A stretch of DNA of 64,000 nt from Gemmatimonadales bacterium (GCA_025927545.1 JAICLE010000004.1:20979-84978), one strand, 5' to 3'. Positions 7,926 through 17,261 are shown, counted from the stretch's first letter. A program made the numbers and translations. The notes: generated by a model from the letters alone, not told the origin.

Positions 7926-10064
7926 TCACGCTGGCGGGCGCCCGGCCTCTATCAGCATCCGGTGCGTCGCGCGCTCCGGCTCCGCTCCGGCGGACCCGCG
8001 CTGCTCGTACGTCCCGTCCGGCCCGAGCTCCCACGCCTGCCGGTTGTCCTCCAGCATCAGCAGCAGCAGATCGCGCAGCGCCGTCCGGTCCGCGGGATCG
8101 TCGATCGGCGTGACCGCCTCGATCCGGCGGTCGAGATTGCGCGGCATCCAGTCCGCCGAGCCGATATAGACCTCTTCGTCGCCGCCGTTGAGAAAGTAGA
8201 ACGCGCGCGAGTGCTCCAGGAACCGGCCCACGATGCTGATCACGCGGATGCGCTCGCTCACCCCGGCGAGCCCGGGGCGCAGGCAGCAGATGCCGCGGAT
8301 GATGAGGTCGATCGGCACGCCGGCACGGGACGCCTGGTACAGCGCCGCGATGAGCTCGGGGTCCACCAACGCGTTCATCTTGACGATGATCCGCGCGGGG
8401 CGGCCCGCCTCGCGGTGGCCGATCTCGCGCCGGATCATTCCGAGGAACCGGTCCCGCATCCCGCGCGGCGCCACGATGAGTTTCCGATAGCCGGTCGGCA
8501 CCGCGAAGCCGGTGAGCACGTTGAACAGGTCGGTGAGGTCGGCCCCGAGCGCCGGGTCGGCGCTCAGCAGCCCGAAGTCGGTGTAGACCCGCGCGGTCTT
8601 CGGATTGTAGTTGCCGGTGCCGATATGCAGGTACCGGCGCATCGTGTCGCCCTCCCGCCGCACCACCAGCATGATCTTGGCGTGCGTCTTGAGTCCGGGG
8701 ACTCCGTAGCTCACGTGGACGCCGACATCCTCCAGCCGCTGCGCCCAGATGATGTTGTTCTCCTCGTCGAACCGTGCCTGCAGCTCGATCAGCACGGCCA
8801 CCTGCTTCCCCCGCTCGGCGGCCTGCGCCAGCAGCCGCGCGATGCTCGAGTCGCCGCCGGTGCGGTAGAGCGTGAGCTTGATCGCGAGAACGTCCGGATC
8901 CTCCGCGGCGCTCTGGATGAAGCGCTCGACCGAGGTCTGGAAGCTCTCGTACGGGTGGTGCAGCAGCAGGTCGCCCTCGCGGAGCACGTCGAAGATGTTG
9001 CGCCCCGAGGTGAGCCGTGCCGGGGTGAGCGGATGGAACACCGGATCCCTGAGCGCGGGCAGGTCGAGGGCCGCGAGGGTGAGCAGGTCGGCCGTGTCCA
9101 TGACGCCGGCGACCTCGTAGAGGTCCCCGGCGGTGAGCGCCAGGGCGGGCGGCTCCTGCTGCTCACTGAATTCCATCAGCAGCAGCTCCCGGAGCGAGGC
9201 GGGCATCGCCGCGTGCACCTCGATCCGCACCACCTCGGCGAATCGCCGGTTCCGGACTTCCTCCTGGATCAGGCTCAGAAGATCCTCGGCCTCGTCGCCA
9301 TTCTCGATCTGCAGCTCGGTGTTCCGGGTGATGCGGAAGAGATGCCAGCCGAGAATTTCCACGCCGGGGAACAGCGCCTCCAGGTGCACGCCGATGACTT
9401 CCCCGAGCGGCACGAAATGGTTCGGCGTCGGGAGCGCGATCCAGCGCGGCAGGATCTTGGGCACCTTCACCCGGGCGAACCGCTCCTCGCCATCCGATCC
9501 CCGCAGCACGACCGCGAGGGAGAGGCTCAGGTTGGAGATGTAGGGAAACGGGTGCCCGGGATCGACCGCGAGCGGTGTGAGGACCGGAAAGACGTGCGCC
9601 TGAAAGTAGGCGTCGACGTGCTCGCGGTCGGCAGGGTCGAGCGCGTCGAGCCGCTGGTGGAGCACCACGCCCTGCTCGGCGAGTGCGGGGAGCACGGCGT
9701 CCATCAGGCAATCGCGATGACGCCGCACCAGGTCCCGCACTACCGCCGCGATGGCGGTGAGTTGGTCCTCCGGCGTCATGCCGTCGGCGGTCCGCTCCAC
9801 GATGCCCGCGGCCACCTGCTGTTTGAGCCCGGCCACGCGGACCTGGAAGAACTCGTCGAGGTTGCTGCTGAAGATGGCGAGAAACTTGAGACGCTCGAGC
9901 AGCGGGGTGCGCGGGTCCACCGCCTCGTGCAGCACGCGGCGGTTGAATTCGAGCCAGGAGAGCTCGCGGTTGAGGTAGAGCGACGGGTCCCGGAGGTCGG
10001 GCGAGGGGGGCGTCTCTGGGTCGAGGACCTGGGTCACGGGCGGAGCCTCACGGCGGGCGGCCAT
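7926..10064 (-). CDS. ppk1: Polyphosphate kinase 1
   Basis: 712 aa, the usual length for PPK1. The N domain begins LYLNRELSWLEFNRRVLHEA. The two catalytic phospholipase-D-like domains show LKTHAKIMLVVRRE, where the His is the expected autophosphorylated residue. They also show HIGTGNYNPKTARVYTDFG, and the second conserved His region FLEHSRAFYFLNGG followed by GSADWMPRNLDRRIE. It reversibly polymerises the ATP gamma-phosphate into polyphosphate at the membrane. The start overlaps the stop of the preceding holin-like gene (TGATG). It ends the minus-strand bshB1-iscS-mnmA run and converges on dnaJ. Confidence 0.96.
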   Translation of the reverse strand: MAARREAPPVTQVLDPETPPSPDLRDPSLYLNRELSWLEFNRRVLHEAVDPRTPLLERLKFLAIFSSNLDEFFQVRVAGLKQQVAAGIVERTADGMTPEDQLTAIAAVVRDLVRRHRDCLMDAVLPALAEQGVVLHQRLDALDPADREHVDAYFQAHVFPVLTPLAVDPGHPFPYISNLSLSLAVVLRGSDGEERFARVKVPKILPRWIALPTPNHFVPLGEVIGVHLEALFPGVEILGWHLFRITRNTELQIENGDEAEDLLSLIQEEVRNRRFAEVVRIEVHAAMPASLRELLLMEFSEQQEPPALALTAGDLYEVAGVMDTADLLTLAALDLPALRDPVFHPLTPARLTSGRNIFDVLREGDLLLHHPYESFQTSVERFIQSAAEDPDVLAIKLTLYRTGGDSSIARLLAQAAERGKQVAVLIELQARFDEENNIIWAQRLEDVGVHVSYGVPGLKTHAKIMLVVRREGDTMRRYLHIGTGNYNPKTARVYTDFGLLSADPALGADLTDLFNVLTGFAVPTGYRKLIVAPRGMRDRFLGMIRREIGHREAGRPARIIVKMNALVDPELIAALYQASRAGVPIDLIIRGICCLRPGLAGVSERIRVISIVGRFLEHSRAFYFLNGGDEEVYIGSADWMPRNLDRRIEAVTPIDDPADRTALRDLLLLMLEDNRQAWELGPDGTYEQRGSAGAEPERATHRMLIEAGRPPA

Positions 10065-10429
10065 CAGCGCTCGGGCTTGGGGACGATCACCGACAGCGCA
10101 AGACTCACCATCCCGACCACCAGACCGCCCCAGAACGCCGCCCAGAACCCCGAGACGGTGAAGCCGAGGTCCCAGCGGGCCGACACCCAGCCCGTCACCA
10201 GCAGCATCACCGCGTTGATCACCAGGGTGAAGAGACCCAGGGTCACGACGATGAGCGGGCAGGTGAGCACCGTGAGCAGCGGCCGCAGAGTGCTGTTCAC
10301 CAGGCCGAACACCGCCGCCACCAGCAGCAGCCGCACGATGCTGCCGTTGAAATCGAGGCCCGGCAGGAGATAAGCCGCCACCCAGAGCGCGACGGCATCC
10401 AGCACCCAGTGCAGCAGGAGGGACCGCAT
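10064..10429 (-). CDS. Phage-holin-family-4-like small membrane protein
   Basis: 121 aa from ATG 10429 (MRSLLLHWVLDAVALWVAAY). The longer ORF-track version overlaps mnmA in another frame and is not used. Four hydrophobic helices with FGLVNSTLRPLLTVLTCPL between helices 2 and 3 match the chromosomal family often labelled phage holin family 4. Despite the name, this family is not known to be tied to lysis. It sits 5 nt after mnmA and overlaps the ppk1 start, so it is co-transcribed. There is no sign of a prophage around it. Confidence 0.8.
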   Translation of the reverse strand: MRSLLLHWVLDAVALWVAAYLLPGLDFNGSIVRLLLVAAVFGLVNSTLRPLLTVLTCPLIVVTLGLFTLVINAVMLLVTGWVSARWDLGFTVSGFWAAFWGGLVVGMVSLALSVIVPKPER

Positions 10430-10434
10430 GGTCC

Positions 10435-11502
10435 TCAGGACGCGTCGGCGATCACGCCGCCCCCGAGCACGCGGCCCCCGGCGCCATAGAGCACGCCCGA
10501 CTGGCCGGGCGTGATGGCCCTGACCGGGAGCGCGAGCGCCAGCTCGAGCGCGTCTCCCTCGGCGCCGATGACGGTGGCGGTCACGGCCCGGGCGCGGTAG
10601 CGCACCTGCACCTCGCACGGGTCGCCCGGGGCGAGCGGGTCGGCGAGCCAGTTGAGCTCTTCGAGCCGCACCCGGTGGCCGGCCAGGTCGTCCGCGGTCC
10701 CGACCACCACCTCCCGCCGCTCGGGCCGGATGGCCACGACGTAGCGCGGGCCGTCGAACCCGCCCGGCAGCCCCTTCCGCTGGCCGATGGTGTAGCGCGC
10801 GTAGCCGTGGTGCTCGCCGAGGACCTCGCCCGTCGTGGTCACGAGGGGACCCGGCGCGAGCGCCGGCGCGCCGGCCGGCAGGTGCCGCTCGAGCACGCCG
10901 ACGTAGTCGTCGTCCGGCACGAAGCAGATCTCGACCGACTCCGGCTTGTCGGCTGTCAGGAGCCCGAGCTGGCGCGCGTAGGTCCTGGTCTCCGCCTTGG
11001 TGAGGCTCCCGACCGGCGTGAGCATCCGCTCCACCACCGCGCGGTCGATGCCCCAGAGGAAGTAGCTCTGGTCCTTGCGCGGATCCTCGCCCCGGTAGAG
11101 CGCGCCGTCCCGCGCCACGGCGTAGTGCCCGGTGGCAAGGTGGCGGCAGTCGAGCGCGTCGGCGTGCGCCAGCAGGTCACGGAACTTGGTGAACGAGTTG
11201 CATCGCACGCACGGGATGGGCGTGCGGCCGCGACTGTACTCGCTCACGAAATTCTGGATGACGTGCAGGTTGAACCGGTCTTCCAGATTGAGGACGTAGT
11301 GCGGGATGCCGAGCGTGTGGGCGACGTCGCGCGCGTCGTTGATGGAGTCGAGCGAGCAGCACGGCCGGTCCGGCACGTCGTCGCCGTAGCAGAACAGCTT
11401 CATGGTGGCGCCGACGACCTCGAAGCCTTCCTCCACCAGGCGCGCCGCGGCTACCGAGCTGTCCACGCCGCCCGACATGGCCACCAGCACGCGCTCACGC
11501 AC
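10435..11502 (-). CDS. mnmA: tRNA 2-thiouridine(34) synthase MnmA
   Basis: 355 aa. The N-terminal PP-loop is [10 protein letters not shown] (residues 10-19). The catalytic Cys residues are expected in [12 protein letters not shown] (about 95-105) and [10 protein letters not shown] (about 198). The C-terminal beta-barrel region contains [11 protein letters not shown]. It thiolates U34 of Glu, Gln and Lys tRNAs using sulfur relayed from a cysteine desulfurase. The gene just upstream is such a desulfurase and overlaps it by 8 nt, so donor and acceptor enzymes are made together. Confidence 0.96.
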   Translation of the reverse strand: MRERVLVAMSGGVDSSVAAARLVEEGFEVVGATMKLFCYGDDVPDRPCCSLDSINDARDVAHTLGIPHYVLNLEDRFNLHVIQNFVSEYSRGRTPIPCVRCNSFTKFRDLLAHADALDCRHLATGHYAVARDGALYRGEDPRKDQSYFLWGIDRAVVERMLTPVGSLTKAETRTYARQLGLLTADKPESVEICFVPDDDYVGVLERHLPAGAPALAPGPLVTTTGEVLGEHHGYARYTIGQRKGLPGGFDGPRYVVAIRPERREVVVGTADDLAGHRVRLEELNWLADPLAPGDPCEVQVRYRARAVTATVIGAEGDALELALALPVRAITPGQSGVLYGAGGRVLGGGVIADAS

Positions 11503-12673
11503 GACCGAGCACTCCCGCCAGCTTCCGCACCTTGGCCACCACGCCGGGCATGACCTCCGCCGCGCGGGTGACGTCGTCGGCGGTGGTGGCGTGCCCCAGG
11601 CTCAGGCGCACGGTGCCGAGCGCCAGTTCCCGCGCCACGCCCATGGCCACGAGCACGTGCGAGGGCTCGACCGCGCCCGTGGAGCAGGCCGACCCGCTCG
11701 ACGCGGCGACACCGGCGAGGTCGAGATGCATGAGCAGCGCCTCGCTGTCCGCCCCCGGCACGGCGATGCTCAGCACGTGCGGCGCGCGCTCCGCCCCCTC
11801 GGCGTTGACCACCAGGTCCGGCACCACCGCCCGAATCCGTGCCGCGAGCTCGTCGCGCAGCTCGCCGAGCCGGGCGGCCTCGTCCGCCTGCTCCACGGCG
11901 GCCAGCGCGGCCGCGCGGCCCATCGCCACCGCGCCCGGCACGTTCTCGGTGCCCGGCCGGATGCCGTACTGCTGGCCGCCGCCGTGGATGATCGCCTCGA
12001 TCGCCTTCCGGTCGCGCACGACGAGCGCGCCGATCCCCTTGGGCGCGCCGATCTTGTGGCCGGAGAGGCTGGCGAGCGTACAGCCCAGCCCCGCCAGGTC
12101 CACCGGCACCTTACCGAACGCCTGGACCGCATCGGTGTGGAACGCGACGCCCGCCTGGCAGCAGCGCCCCGCGATCTCGCGCACCGCCTGCACGACGCCT
12201 ACCTCATTGTTCACCCACATGACGGATACGACGGCGGGCCGCTCACGCAGCGCGGCGTCGAGCGCGTCGAGCTCGACTCGTCCGTCGGCGTCCACCGGGA
12301 GCAGCACCTCGCGGCCGCCCAGGTGGCAGACGGCGTGCGCGGCGGCCAGGATCGCCTTGTGCTCGATGGCGGAGACCACGGCGCACATCGCGGCGCCGCG
12401 GTCCCGCGCGGCGAGCGCCGCGCCGACGATGCCGAGGTTGTCCGCCTCGGTACCGCCCGATGTGAAGATGACCTGGTTGGGCTCGGCGTCCACCGCCTGG
12501 GCCACCTCGCGCCGCGCCTGCTCCAGTCCCGCGCGTGCGGCCCGGCCGAACCGGTGAGCGCTCGACGGGTTGCCGAACGCCTGCTCGGTGAGGTACGGCA
12601 GCATCGCCTCCAGCACCTCCGGCCGGACCGGAGTCGTGGCGGCGTGGTCGAGGTACACGGGACGGGCGGGCAT
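11495..12673 (-). CDS. Cysteine desulfurase (NifS/IscS family)
   Basis: 392 aa. The fold-type-I PLP enzyme starts [18 protein letters not shown]. The PLP Lys is in [16 protein letters not shown], and the active-site Cys loop is [16 protein letters not shown]. It removes sulfur from L-cysteine as an enzyme-bound persulfide for MnmA, Fe-S assembly and other pathways. It has the family's usual length. A TATCTT hexamer lies 7 nt upstream of the ATG, and bshB1 ends 33 nt upstream. No iscU or sufBCD gene is nearby, so a main role in tRNA thiolation is likely but inferred. Confidence 0.94.
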   Translation of the reverse strand: MPARPVYLDHAATTPVRPEVLEAMLPYLTEQAFGNPSSAHRFGRAARAGLEQARREVAQAVDAEPNQVIFTSGGTEADNLGIVGAALAARDRGAAMCAVVSAIEHKAILAAAHAVCHLGGREVLLPVDADGRVELDALDAALRERPAVVSVMWVNNEVGVVQAVREIAGRCCQAGVAFHTDAVQAFGKVPVDLAGLGCTLASLSGHKIGAPKGIGALVVRDRKAIEAIIHGGGQQYGIRPGTENVPGAVAMGRAAALAAVEQADEAARLGELRDELAARIRAVVPDLVVNAEGAERAPHVLSIAVPGADSEALLMHLDLAGVAASSGSACSTGAVEPSHVLVAMGVARELALGTVRLSLGHATTADDVTRAAEVMPGVVAKVRKLAGVLGRA

Positions 12674-12680
12674 GGGGCGA

Positions 12681-12686
12681 AAGATA
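12681..12686 (-). promoter_or_regulatory. Candidate -10 hexamer (TATCTT) 7 nt before the cysteine desulfurase start
   Basis: On the minus strand TATCTT ends 7 nt before the ATG at 12673. That spacing would put the transcription start at or near the start codon, giving a leaderless mRNA. No clear -35 is visible. The same hexamer recurs 6 nt before the starts at 17255 and 63920. Confidence 0.4.
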
Positions 12687-12706
12687 GCGCGGGACCGGGG
12701 CGGGCG

Positions 12707-13423
12707 TCACATGCTCTGCACGCCGAGGGCCATGACGTCATCTACCGCCATGGTCTCGTGGGTGAAGAACGGCTCGCCGTAGCGGGCGCGGATGAGCGAG
12801 CCGTAGTGCGCGTTCTGGGTCTCGACCAGTGCGTAGAAGTCCTGGCCGGTCGGGAAGATCTCGCCCGCGGCCTTGGCGCCGTCGAACTGGCTCGCGTAGC
12901 AGTGGATCGCGGCGAGCTTGCGCTCGAATTGCGCGGTGATGTCCACCACGAACGTGGGCTTCACCGGGTCCTCGCGGTACGAGAGCGCGTACAGCACCTT
13001 CGACGGCCGATGCGGCTCGCCCGGTGCGTCGTAGCGGGAGAGCCCCGCCAGGAAACACGCGTCGCGGCCCAGCTCGCTCGCGATCCGATGATCGGGGTGC
13101 CGCCCGACGGGGAACGGCAGGATCACCACCCGCGGGGCGAAGTGACGGATCTGCTCCACGACCACGCGGCGGGTCTCGTCGGTGTTGGCCAGGTGCGCGT
13201 CCGGCAGGCCGGCGTTCCGGCGTTCCGTGATGCCCAGAATCCGCGCGGCCTGCTCGGCTTCGCGGGCCCGCAGGTCGGCGCTGCCGCGGGAGCCGCTCTC
13301 GCCGGCCGTGAGGTCCAGGATGCCCGTGCGGTGTCCGGCGTCGCTGGCGCGGACCAGCGTGCCGGCACAGGTGAGCTCGACGTCGTCGCGGTGCGCGGCA
13401 ATAGCCAGAACGTCCACGGGCAT
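12707..13423 (-). CDS. bshB1: PIG-L family deacetylase, probably BshB1 (bacillithiol biosynthesis)
   Basis: 238 aa from ATG 13423, with GGGAGAG 5 nt upstream; the 295-aa ORF start adds a non-conserved extension. The metal-binding motif is AAHRDDVELTCAGTL (AHPDD in most members; the Arg variant keeps His and both Asp), with GRHPDHR near residue 117. The downstream pattern ASQFDGAKAAGEIF and FFTHETMAVDD fits the BshB1 branch, which deacetylates GlcNAc-malate to GlcN-malate. bshA and bshC are not in the window. It sits directly upstream of a cysteine desulfurase and mnmA, which gives the locus a thiol theme. Confidence 0.8.
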   Translation of the reverse strand: MPVDVLAIAAHRDDVELTCAGTLVRASDAGHRTGILDLTAGESGSRGSADLRAREAEQAARILGITERRNAGLPDAHLANTDETRRVVVEQIRHFAPRVVILPFPVGRHPDHRIASELGRDACFLAGLSRYDAPGEPHRPSKVLYALSYREDPVKPTFVVDITAQFERKLAAIHCYASQFDGAKAAGEIFPTGQDFYALVETQNAHYGSLIRARYGEPFFTHETMAVDDVMALGVQSM

Positions 13424-13562
13424 GCGGGCTCTCCCGGTCGGGTCGGTGGGGCTGCTGGAGCGACGGCAGGAAGAATATCTCCGGGCCCGCGCTTGCATGG
13501 GAGGGGCAAAGGGTCGATCGTCCGGGAGAGGATTACGTGTCATCCCATTCGAGGAGTCGATC

Positions 13563-14117
13563 GTGCGCCTGCCTGCCTTCATCGTGCTCTCCACCGCTCT
13601 CTCCGTCGCGCCGGCCCGGGCGCAGTCCGGCCCTCCGCCCAGATCCGTGGCCGTGCTCGACGTGGCGCTCTACACCGCGGGCGCCAATCTGCAGGAGGCC
13701 AGCGATACCGGCCGCGCGGCGCTCGCCACCGAGGTGCTCCGCGGGAAGCTCGCCGACCTGTTGGGGCCTGCCCTGGCCGACTCGGCCGCGGTCGCGGCGC
13801 GGGCGCACGGGCCCGAGGTTCACCGGCTGGCCGGTGACAAGCCGTGCAACGTGATCGTCGCGTGCGCCCGGGCCGTCGGGCGCGGGCTCGGCGCGAACTG
13901 GGTGGTGATGGCCAAGGTCAGCAAGACGAGCAATCTGATCTGGCTTCTCAGCGGGCAGCTCATCGACGTTGGCACGGGTGAGCTCGTGCTCGACGATTCG
14001 ACCGAGCTCAAGGGCGACCCCGAGCCCATGATCCGGGCCGGCGTGCGCATCTTCGCGGAGCGGGTGGCTCGGGCGGTTAACGCACGGACGGCGGGCGAGC
14101 GGGCGGAACGATCCTGA
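13563..14117 (+). CDS. Secreted DUF2380/DUF3280-like protein
   Basis: 184 aa from GTG 13563, preceded by GAGGAG at a 6-nt spacing. The N-terminus MRLPAFIVLSTALSVAPARA is a Sec signal peptide. The mature region begins SVAVLDVALYTAGANLQEAS and contains CNVIVACARAVGRGLGANWVV and GQLIDVGTGELVLDDSTEL, the pattern of periplasmic DUF2380/DUF3280 proteins. The function of this family is unknown to me. The two mature Cys flanking IVA could form a disulfide. It is divergent from bshB1 and followed by the DJ-1-like gene after 28 nt. Confidence 0.72.
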   Translation: MRLPAFIVLSTALSVAPARAQSGPPPRSVAVLDVALYTAGANLQEASDTGRAALATEVLRGKLADLLGPALADSAAVAARAHGPEVHRLAGDKPCNVIVACARAVGRGLGANWVVMAKVSKTSNLIWLLSGQLIDVGTGELVLDDSTELKGDPEPMIRAGVRIFAERVARAVNARTAGERAERS

Positions 14118-14145
14118 CTCACCGGTGAATCAACAGGAGGGAATC

Positions 14146-14721
14146 ATGAATGCGCTGAACCATTTCCGCGTCGCCATGCTCGCGACCGACGGATTCGAAG
14201 AGACCGAGCTGACCGAACCCAAGCGGGCGCTCGAGAGCGCCGGCGCGCGGGTGGACGTGATCGCGCCAAAGCCGGACGAGATCCAGGCGTTCCGGCACCA
14301 CGACAAGAGCATCACGGTGCCCGTGGACCGTACGCTCGACGAGGTACGGCCGGGGGAGTACGACGCCGTCATGCTGCCCGGCGGTGCCCTCAACGCCGAC
14401 GCCCTCCGCGTCGAGCCGAAGCTCAAGCAGTTCCTGCGCGCCATGTGGGAGGCGGGGCGGCCGTTCGCCGTGATCTGCCACGCGCCGTGGGAGCTCGTGA
14501 GCGCGGGGCTCGCCGAGGGTCGCCGGCTGACGAGCTACCATACCATCCAGGACGACCTCAAGAACGCGGGCGCGGACTGGGTGGATGAGCAGGTCGTGGT
14601 GGACGGCCAGCTCGTGACCAGCCGCCAGCCGGACGACCTTCCGGCGTTCAACCGGGAAATGCTGCGGGTGTTCGCGAAGGCGGGCACGCGGGCAGGAACG
14701 AAGGCCGGCGCGCGGGGGTGA
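14146..14721 (+). CDS. DJ-1/PfpI family protein (type 1 glutamine amidotransferase-like)
   Basis: 191 aa from ATG 14146, preceded by AGGAGG; the GTG at 14125 lies upstream of that SD. The nucleophile elbow Cys is in FAVICHAPWELVSAG (about C115). The N-terminal Glu in DGFEETELTEP (about E20) is the usual partner of that Cys. This is the PfpI/YhbO/Hsp31-like group, implicated in repair or proteolysis during stress, with glyoxalase-like or deglycase activity proposed. The tail TKAGTRAGTKAGARG is a low-complexity basic extension. Exact activity is not predictable. Confidence 0.88.
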   Translation: MNALNHFRVAMLATDGFEETELTEPKRALESAGARVDVIAPKPDEIQAFRHHDKSITVPVDRTLDEVRPGEYDAVMLPGGALNADALRVEPKLKQFLRAMWEAGRPFAVICHAPWELVSAGLAEGRRLTSYHTIQDDLKNAGADWVDEQVVVDGQLVTSRQPDDLPAFNREMLRVFAKAGTRAGTKAGARG

Positions 14722-14754
14722 TCATCGTCGGCCCGGCAAGGCCCGAGCGGCCAT

Positions 14755-16005
14755 CTACTCGTGCCGCAGCGCCTCCACCGGGTCCATCCGCGCCGCCCGG
14801 TTGGCGGGATAGAGCCCGAACACGAGCCCGATACCGATGCTTACCGCGCACGCCAGCCCCGCACTCCAGAGCGGCACCCCAGACTCGAGCTTGAGCGCGG
14901 CCTTGAGCACTTCGCCGGCGCCGAGCCCGAGCAGGATCCCGAGGAGTCCGCCGACGAACGTGAGCGTGGCGGCCTCGACGAGGAATTGCCACAGGATCTC
15001 TCGCCGGCTGGCGCCCAGTGCCTTGCGGAGCCCGATCTCGCGGGTCCGGTCGGTTACCGAAACCATCATGATCGCCATCACGCCGATCCCGCCGACCAGC
15101 AGCGCGACGCTCGACAACGAGACCATCGCCAGGAAGAAGTAGGTGGTGAACTTGCCCACCACGTCGAGGATCTGGTCCTGGGTGATCAGGTCGAAGGTGT
15201 TGGGCGCACCGGGCCGGAGATTCCGCGCCCGCCGGAGCGCGACCGTAGCCAGGTCGCGCACGGTGGCCGGGTCTTCGCCGGCCCGGGGCCGGACGGCGAT
15301 GAAGAGGCTGTTGGTCTCGTCGTACTGGTAGTTCCGCCGAGCGGCCTCGAACGGAATCACGCCGCCGATCTCCTGGCCGGGTGGCTCGAAGATGTTGGCG
15401 GGCTTCTGGTAGACGCCGATGACGCGCATCGCGGTGGGCCCGATGCGCAGATAGCGGCCGAGCGGATCGAGCCGGCCGAACAGCCGATCGGCCACATCGG
15501 ATTCGACCACCACGACCTGATCGCCCGCCAGTTCCCCGCGGGTGAAGAACCTGCCCCGGAGCAGCGTGCCGCCCTGGATGTCCATGAAGTGGTCGTCCGC
15601 CCCGAAGACCGTCACCGTCTGGGTCCGCGCGCCCTGGTATTCCATGCGCTGGAAGAGCTGGACCCACATCCCGGCGTAGGCGATCTGCGGCACCCGCGCG
15701 AGCGCCGCGGCGTCGCTCTGGGCGAGGACGGGGCGGATGCGCACCTCGTAGGGCAGCCGGTCGGGGTTGACCGGCGTCTGCGAGAAGTAGCGGATGACGT
15801 AGAAGACGGACGGGCCGGCGGTCTCGATCGCGTTGAAGATCTGCGTCCGGATCCCCTGCACCATGGAGGCGATCGCCATCACCGTGGTCACGCCGATGAC
15901 CACGCCGAGGATCGTGAGGCCCGAGCGCAGCTTGTTGGCGCGCAGCGCGCCGAACGCGATGGCGACCCCCTCGCCCGCGTTCCGAATGCCCGTGACCCAT
16001 CGCAT
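14755..16005 (-). CDS. MacB/LolCE-type ABC transporter permease (B' copy)
   Basis: 416 aa from ATG 16005; the 862-aa ORF is a read-through in the same frame over the neighbour. The topology is the MacB type: TM1 (LTILGVVIGVTTVMAIASM), a large periplasmic MacB_PCD domain, then three TMs with GGIGVMAIMMVSVTDRTREI. The end is GLYPANRAARMDPVEALRHE. No ATPase domain is present, so it relies on the ATPase at 19872. It is most similar to the permease at 17371-18633 (shared ALRANK and LTILGV.IGVT), and with 16011-17255 it forms the second permease pair. Last gene of the operon. Confidence 0.93.
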   Translation of the reverse strand: MRWVTGIRNAGEGVAIAFGALRANKLRSGLTILGVVIGVTTVMAIASMVQGIRTQIFNAIETAGPSVFYVIRYFSQTPVNPDRLPYEVRIRPVLAQSDAAALARVPQIAYAGMWVQLFQRMEYQGARTQTVTVFGADDHFMDIQGGTLLRGRFFTRGELAGDQVVVVESDVADRLFGRLDPLGRYLRIGPTAMRVIGVYQKPANIFEPPGQEIGGVIPFEAARRNYQYDETNSLFIAVRPRAGEDPATVRDLATVALRRARNLRPGAPNTFDLITQDQILDVVGKFTTYFFLAMVSLSSVALLVGGIGVMAIMMVSVTDRTREIGLRKALGASRREILWQFLVEAATLTFVGGLLGILLGLGAGEVLKAALKLESGVPLWSAGLACAVSIGIGLVFGLYPANRAARMDPVEALRHE

Positions 16006-16010
16006 GCGGC

Positions 16011-17255
16011 CTACTCGGCCCTGAGCGCGGTGATCGGATCGAGCCGAGCGGCGCGCGCGGCGGGAAAGACGCCGAAGATGACGCCGGCCGCCCCGCCGAG
16101 GGCGAGCGCCACCACGACCGACCAGAGGGTGATCCGCGCCGGCAGCGGCGTAAAGGTCGAGACCGCCGCCGCAAGCGCCCAGCCCGCCAGGACGCCCTGG
16201 ATGCCGCCGAATGACGAGAGCACCACCGCCTCGATCAGGAACTGGCGGCGGATGTCGGCCCGGGTGGCGCCGAGGGATTTCCGGAGCCCGATCTCGTGGG
16301 TGCGCTCGGTGACGCTCATCAGCATGATGTTCATGATCACGATGCCGCCCACCACGATGCCGATGCAGACCACGGCCGGGATGGCGGTGAACAGCACCCG
16401 GGTGAGCTGGCGCCAGAAGGCGACCAGCGCATCGGCCTTGTCCACCGTGAAATCGTTCTCCTCGCCGGGCCGGAGCCGGTGGGCGATCCGCATCGCCTCC
16501 TCGGCCCGCGCCATCGCCGGGTCGATCGCCTCGGACGAGCCCATCTTGACCGATACGACGGTGGTCTTGCGCCGGCCGTAGAAGGACTCGAACGTGGTGA
16601 ACGGGAGCAACACGAAGGCGTCGAACGACTGGCCCAGGACCCGGCCCTTCTTGTCGATCACTCCGGTGACGAGCACCTCGCGGCCACCGATCCGGATCTT
16701 TCGTCCCACCGCGGACGGCGGCCGGTCGAACAGCTTCTCCGCGATCTCGAAGCCGATGACTCCGACCAGGCGCCGCTCGCGCACGTCCGGTTCGGTGAGT
16801 GGCACGCCGGCCAGCATCTGATAGTCCTGGACGATCTGGTAGGGCGGGGTGACGCCGAAGATGGTGACGTTGCCGACCGTGCGGTCGCGATAGGAGACGT
16901 CGCTGATCGGGGTGGGCCAGCCCGATTGGAGGGCCACGGCCTCCGCGTCCGGAAGCGCCCGCTGGACGGCAGCGGCGTCGGCCGGGGTGATGAGCGGCCG
17001 CTTGGCGATGGCCCGCACCTCGGCGTCGTCCATCAGCCCCACCGAGATCGGCGAGCGCCGCACCTGAAAGGCATTGGTCCCGATCACGGCACCGGTCAGG
17101 TTCTCGGTGACGTACGCATTCATCCCCTGGATGACCGCCACCACCACCACCAGGAATCCGACCGAGACGATGATGCCGAGAAGGGTGAAGAACGACCGCA
17201 ACTTGGCGCCCCAGATGGCCTGGAGCGCGAGACGGAGGGCCTCGGCGAGCGGCAT
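16011..17255 (-). CDS. MacB/LolCE-type ABC transporter permease (A' copy)
   Basis: 414 aa. TM1 lies in LRSFFTLLGIIVSVGFLVVV. The periplasmic domain begins with GTNAFQVRRSPISVG. The C-terminal trio of TMs includes the family segment IVIMNIMLMSVTERTHEIGL, and the end is FPAARAARLDPITALRAE. It resembles the permease at 18630-19871 (ALRLAL/VRLALR, IQGMN, LGANTF-like) more than its immediate neighbours. It starts just after a palindrome at the junction of the two permease pairs. TATCTT lies 6 nt before the ATG, so this pair may have its own promoter as well as operon read-through. Confidence 0.93.
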   Translation of the reverse strand: MPLAEALRLALQAIWGAKLRSFFTLLGIIVSVGFLVVVVAVIQGMNAYVTENLTGAVIGTNAFQVRRSPISVGLMDDAEVRAIAKRPLITPADAAAVQRALPDAEAVALQSGWPTPISDVSYRDRTVGNVTIFGVTPPYQIVQDYQMLAGVPLTEPDVRERRLVGVIGFEIAEKLFDRPPSAVGRKIRIGGREVLVTGVIDKKGRVLGQSFDAFVLLPFTTFESFYGRRKTTVVSVKMGSSEAIDPAMARAEEAMRIAHRLRPGEENDFTVDKADALVAFWRQLTRVLFTAIPAVVCIGIVVGGIVIMNIMLMSVTERTHEIGLRKSLGATRADIRRQFLIEAVVLSSFGGIQGVLAGWALAAAVSTFTPLPARITLWSVVVALALGGAAGVIFGVFPAARAARLDPITALRAE

Positions 17256-17261
17256 AGCGGG

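Noticed and set aside
7896-10373. 825-aa plus-strand ORF over ppk1
   Set aside because: Antisense of a complete PPK1; composition (RRHD, EPVQ runs) is typical of high-GC shadows.
10064-10429. Prophage remnant suggested by a holin-family name
   Set aside because: The family is widespread on chromosomes, the neighbours are housekeeping genes, and no other phage gene is present.
11402-13837. 811-aa plus-strand ORF over iscS and bshB1
   Set aside because: Runs antisense through two well-conserved genes with intact motifs and shows no domain of its own.
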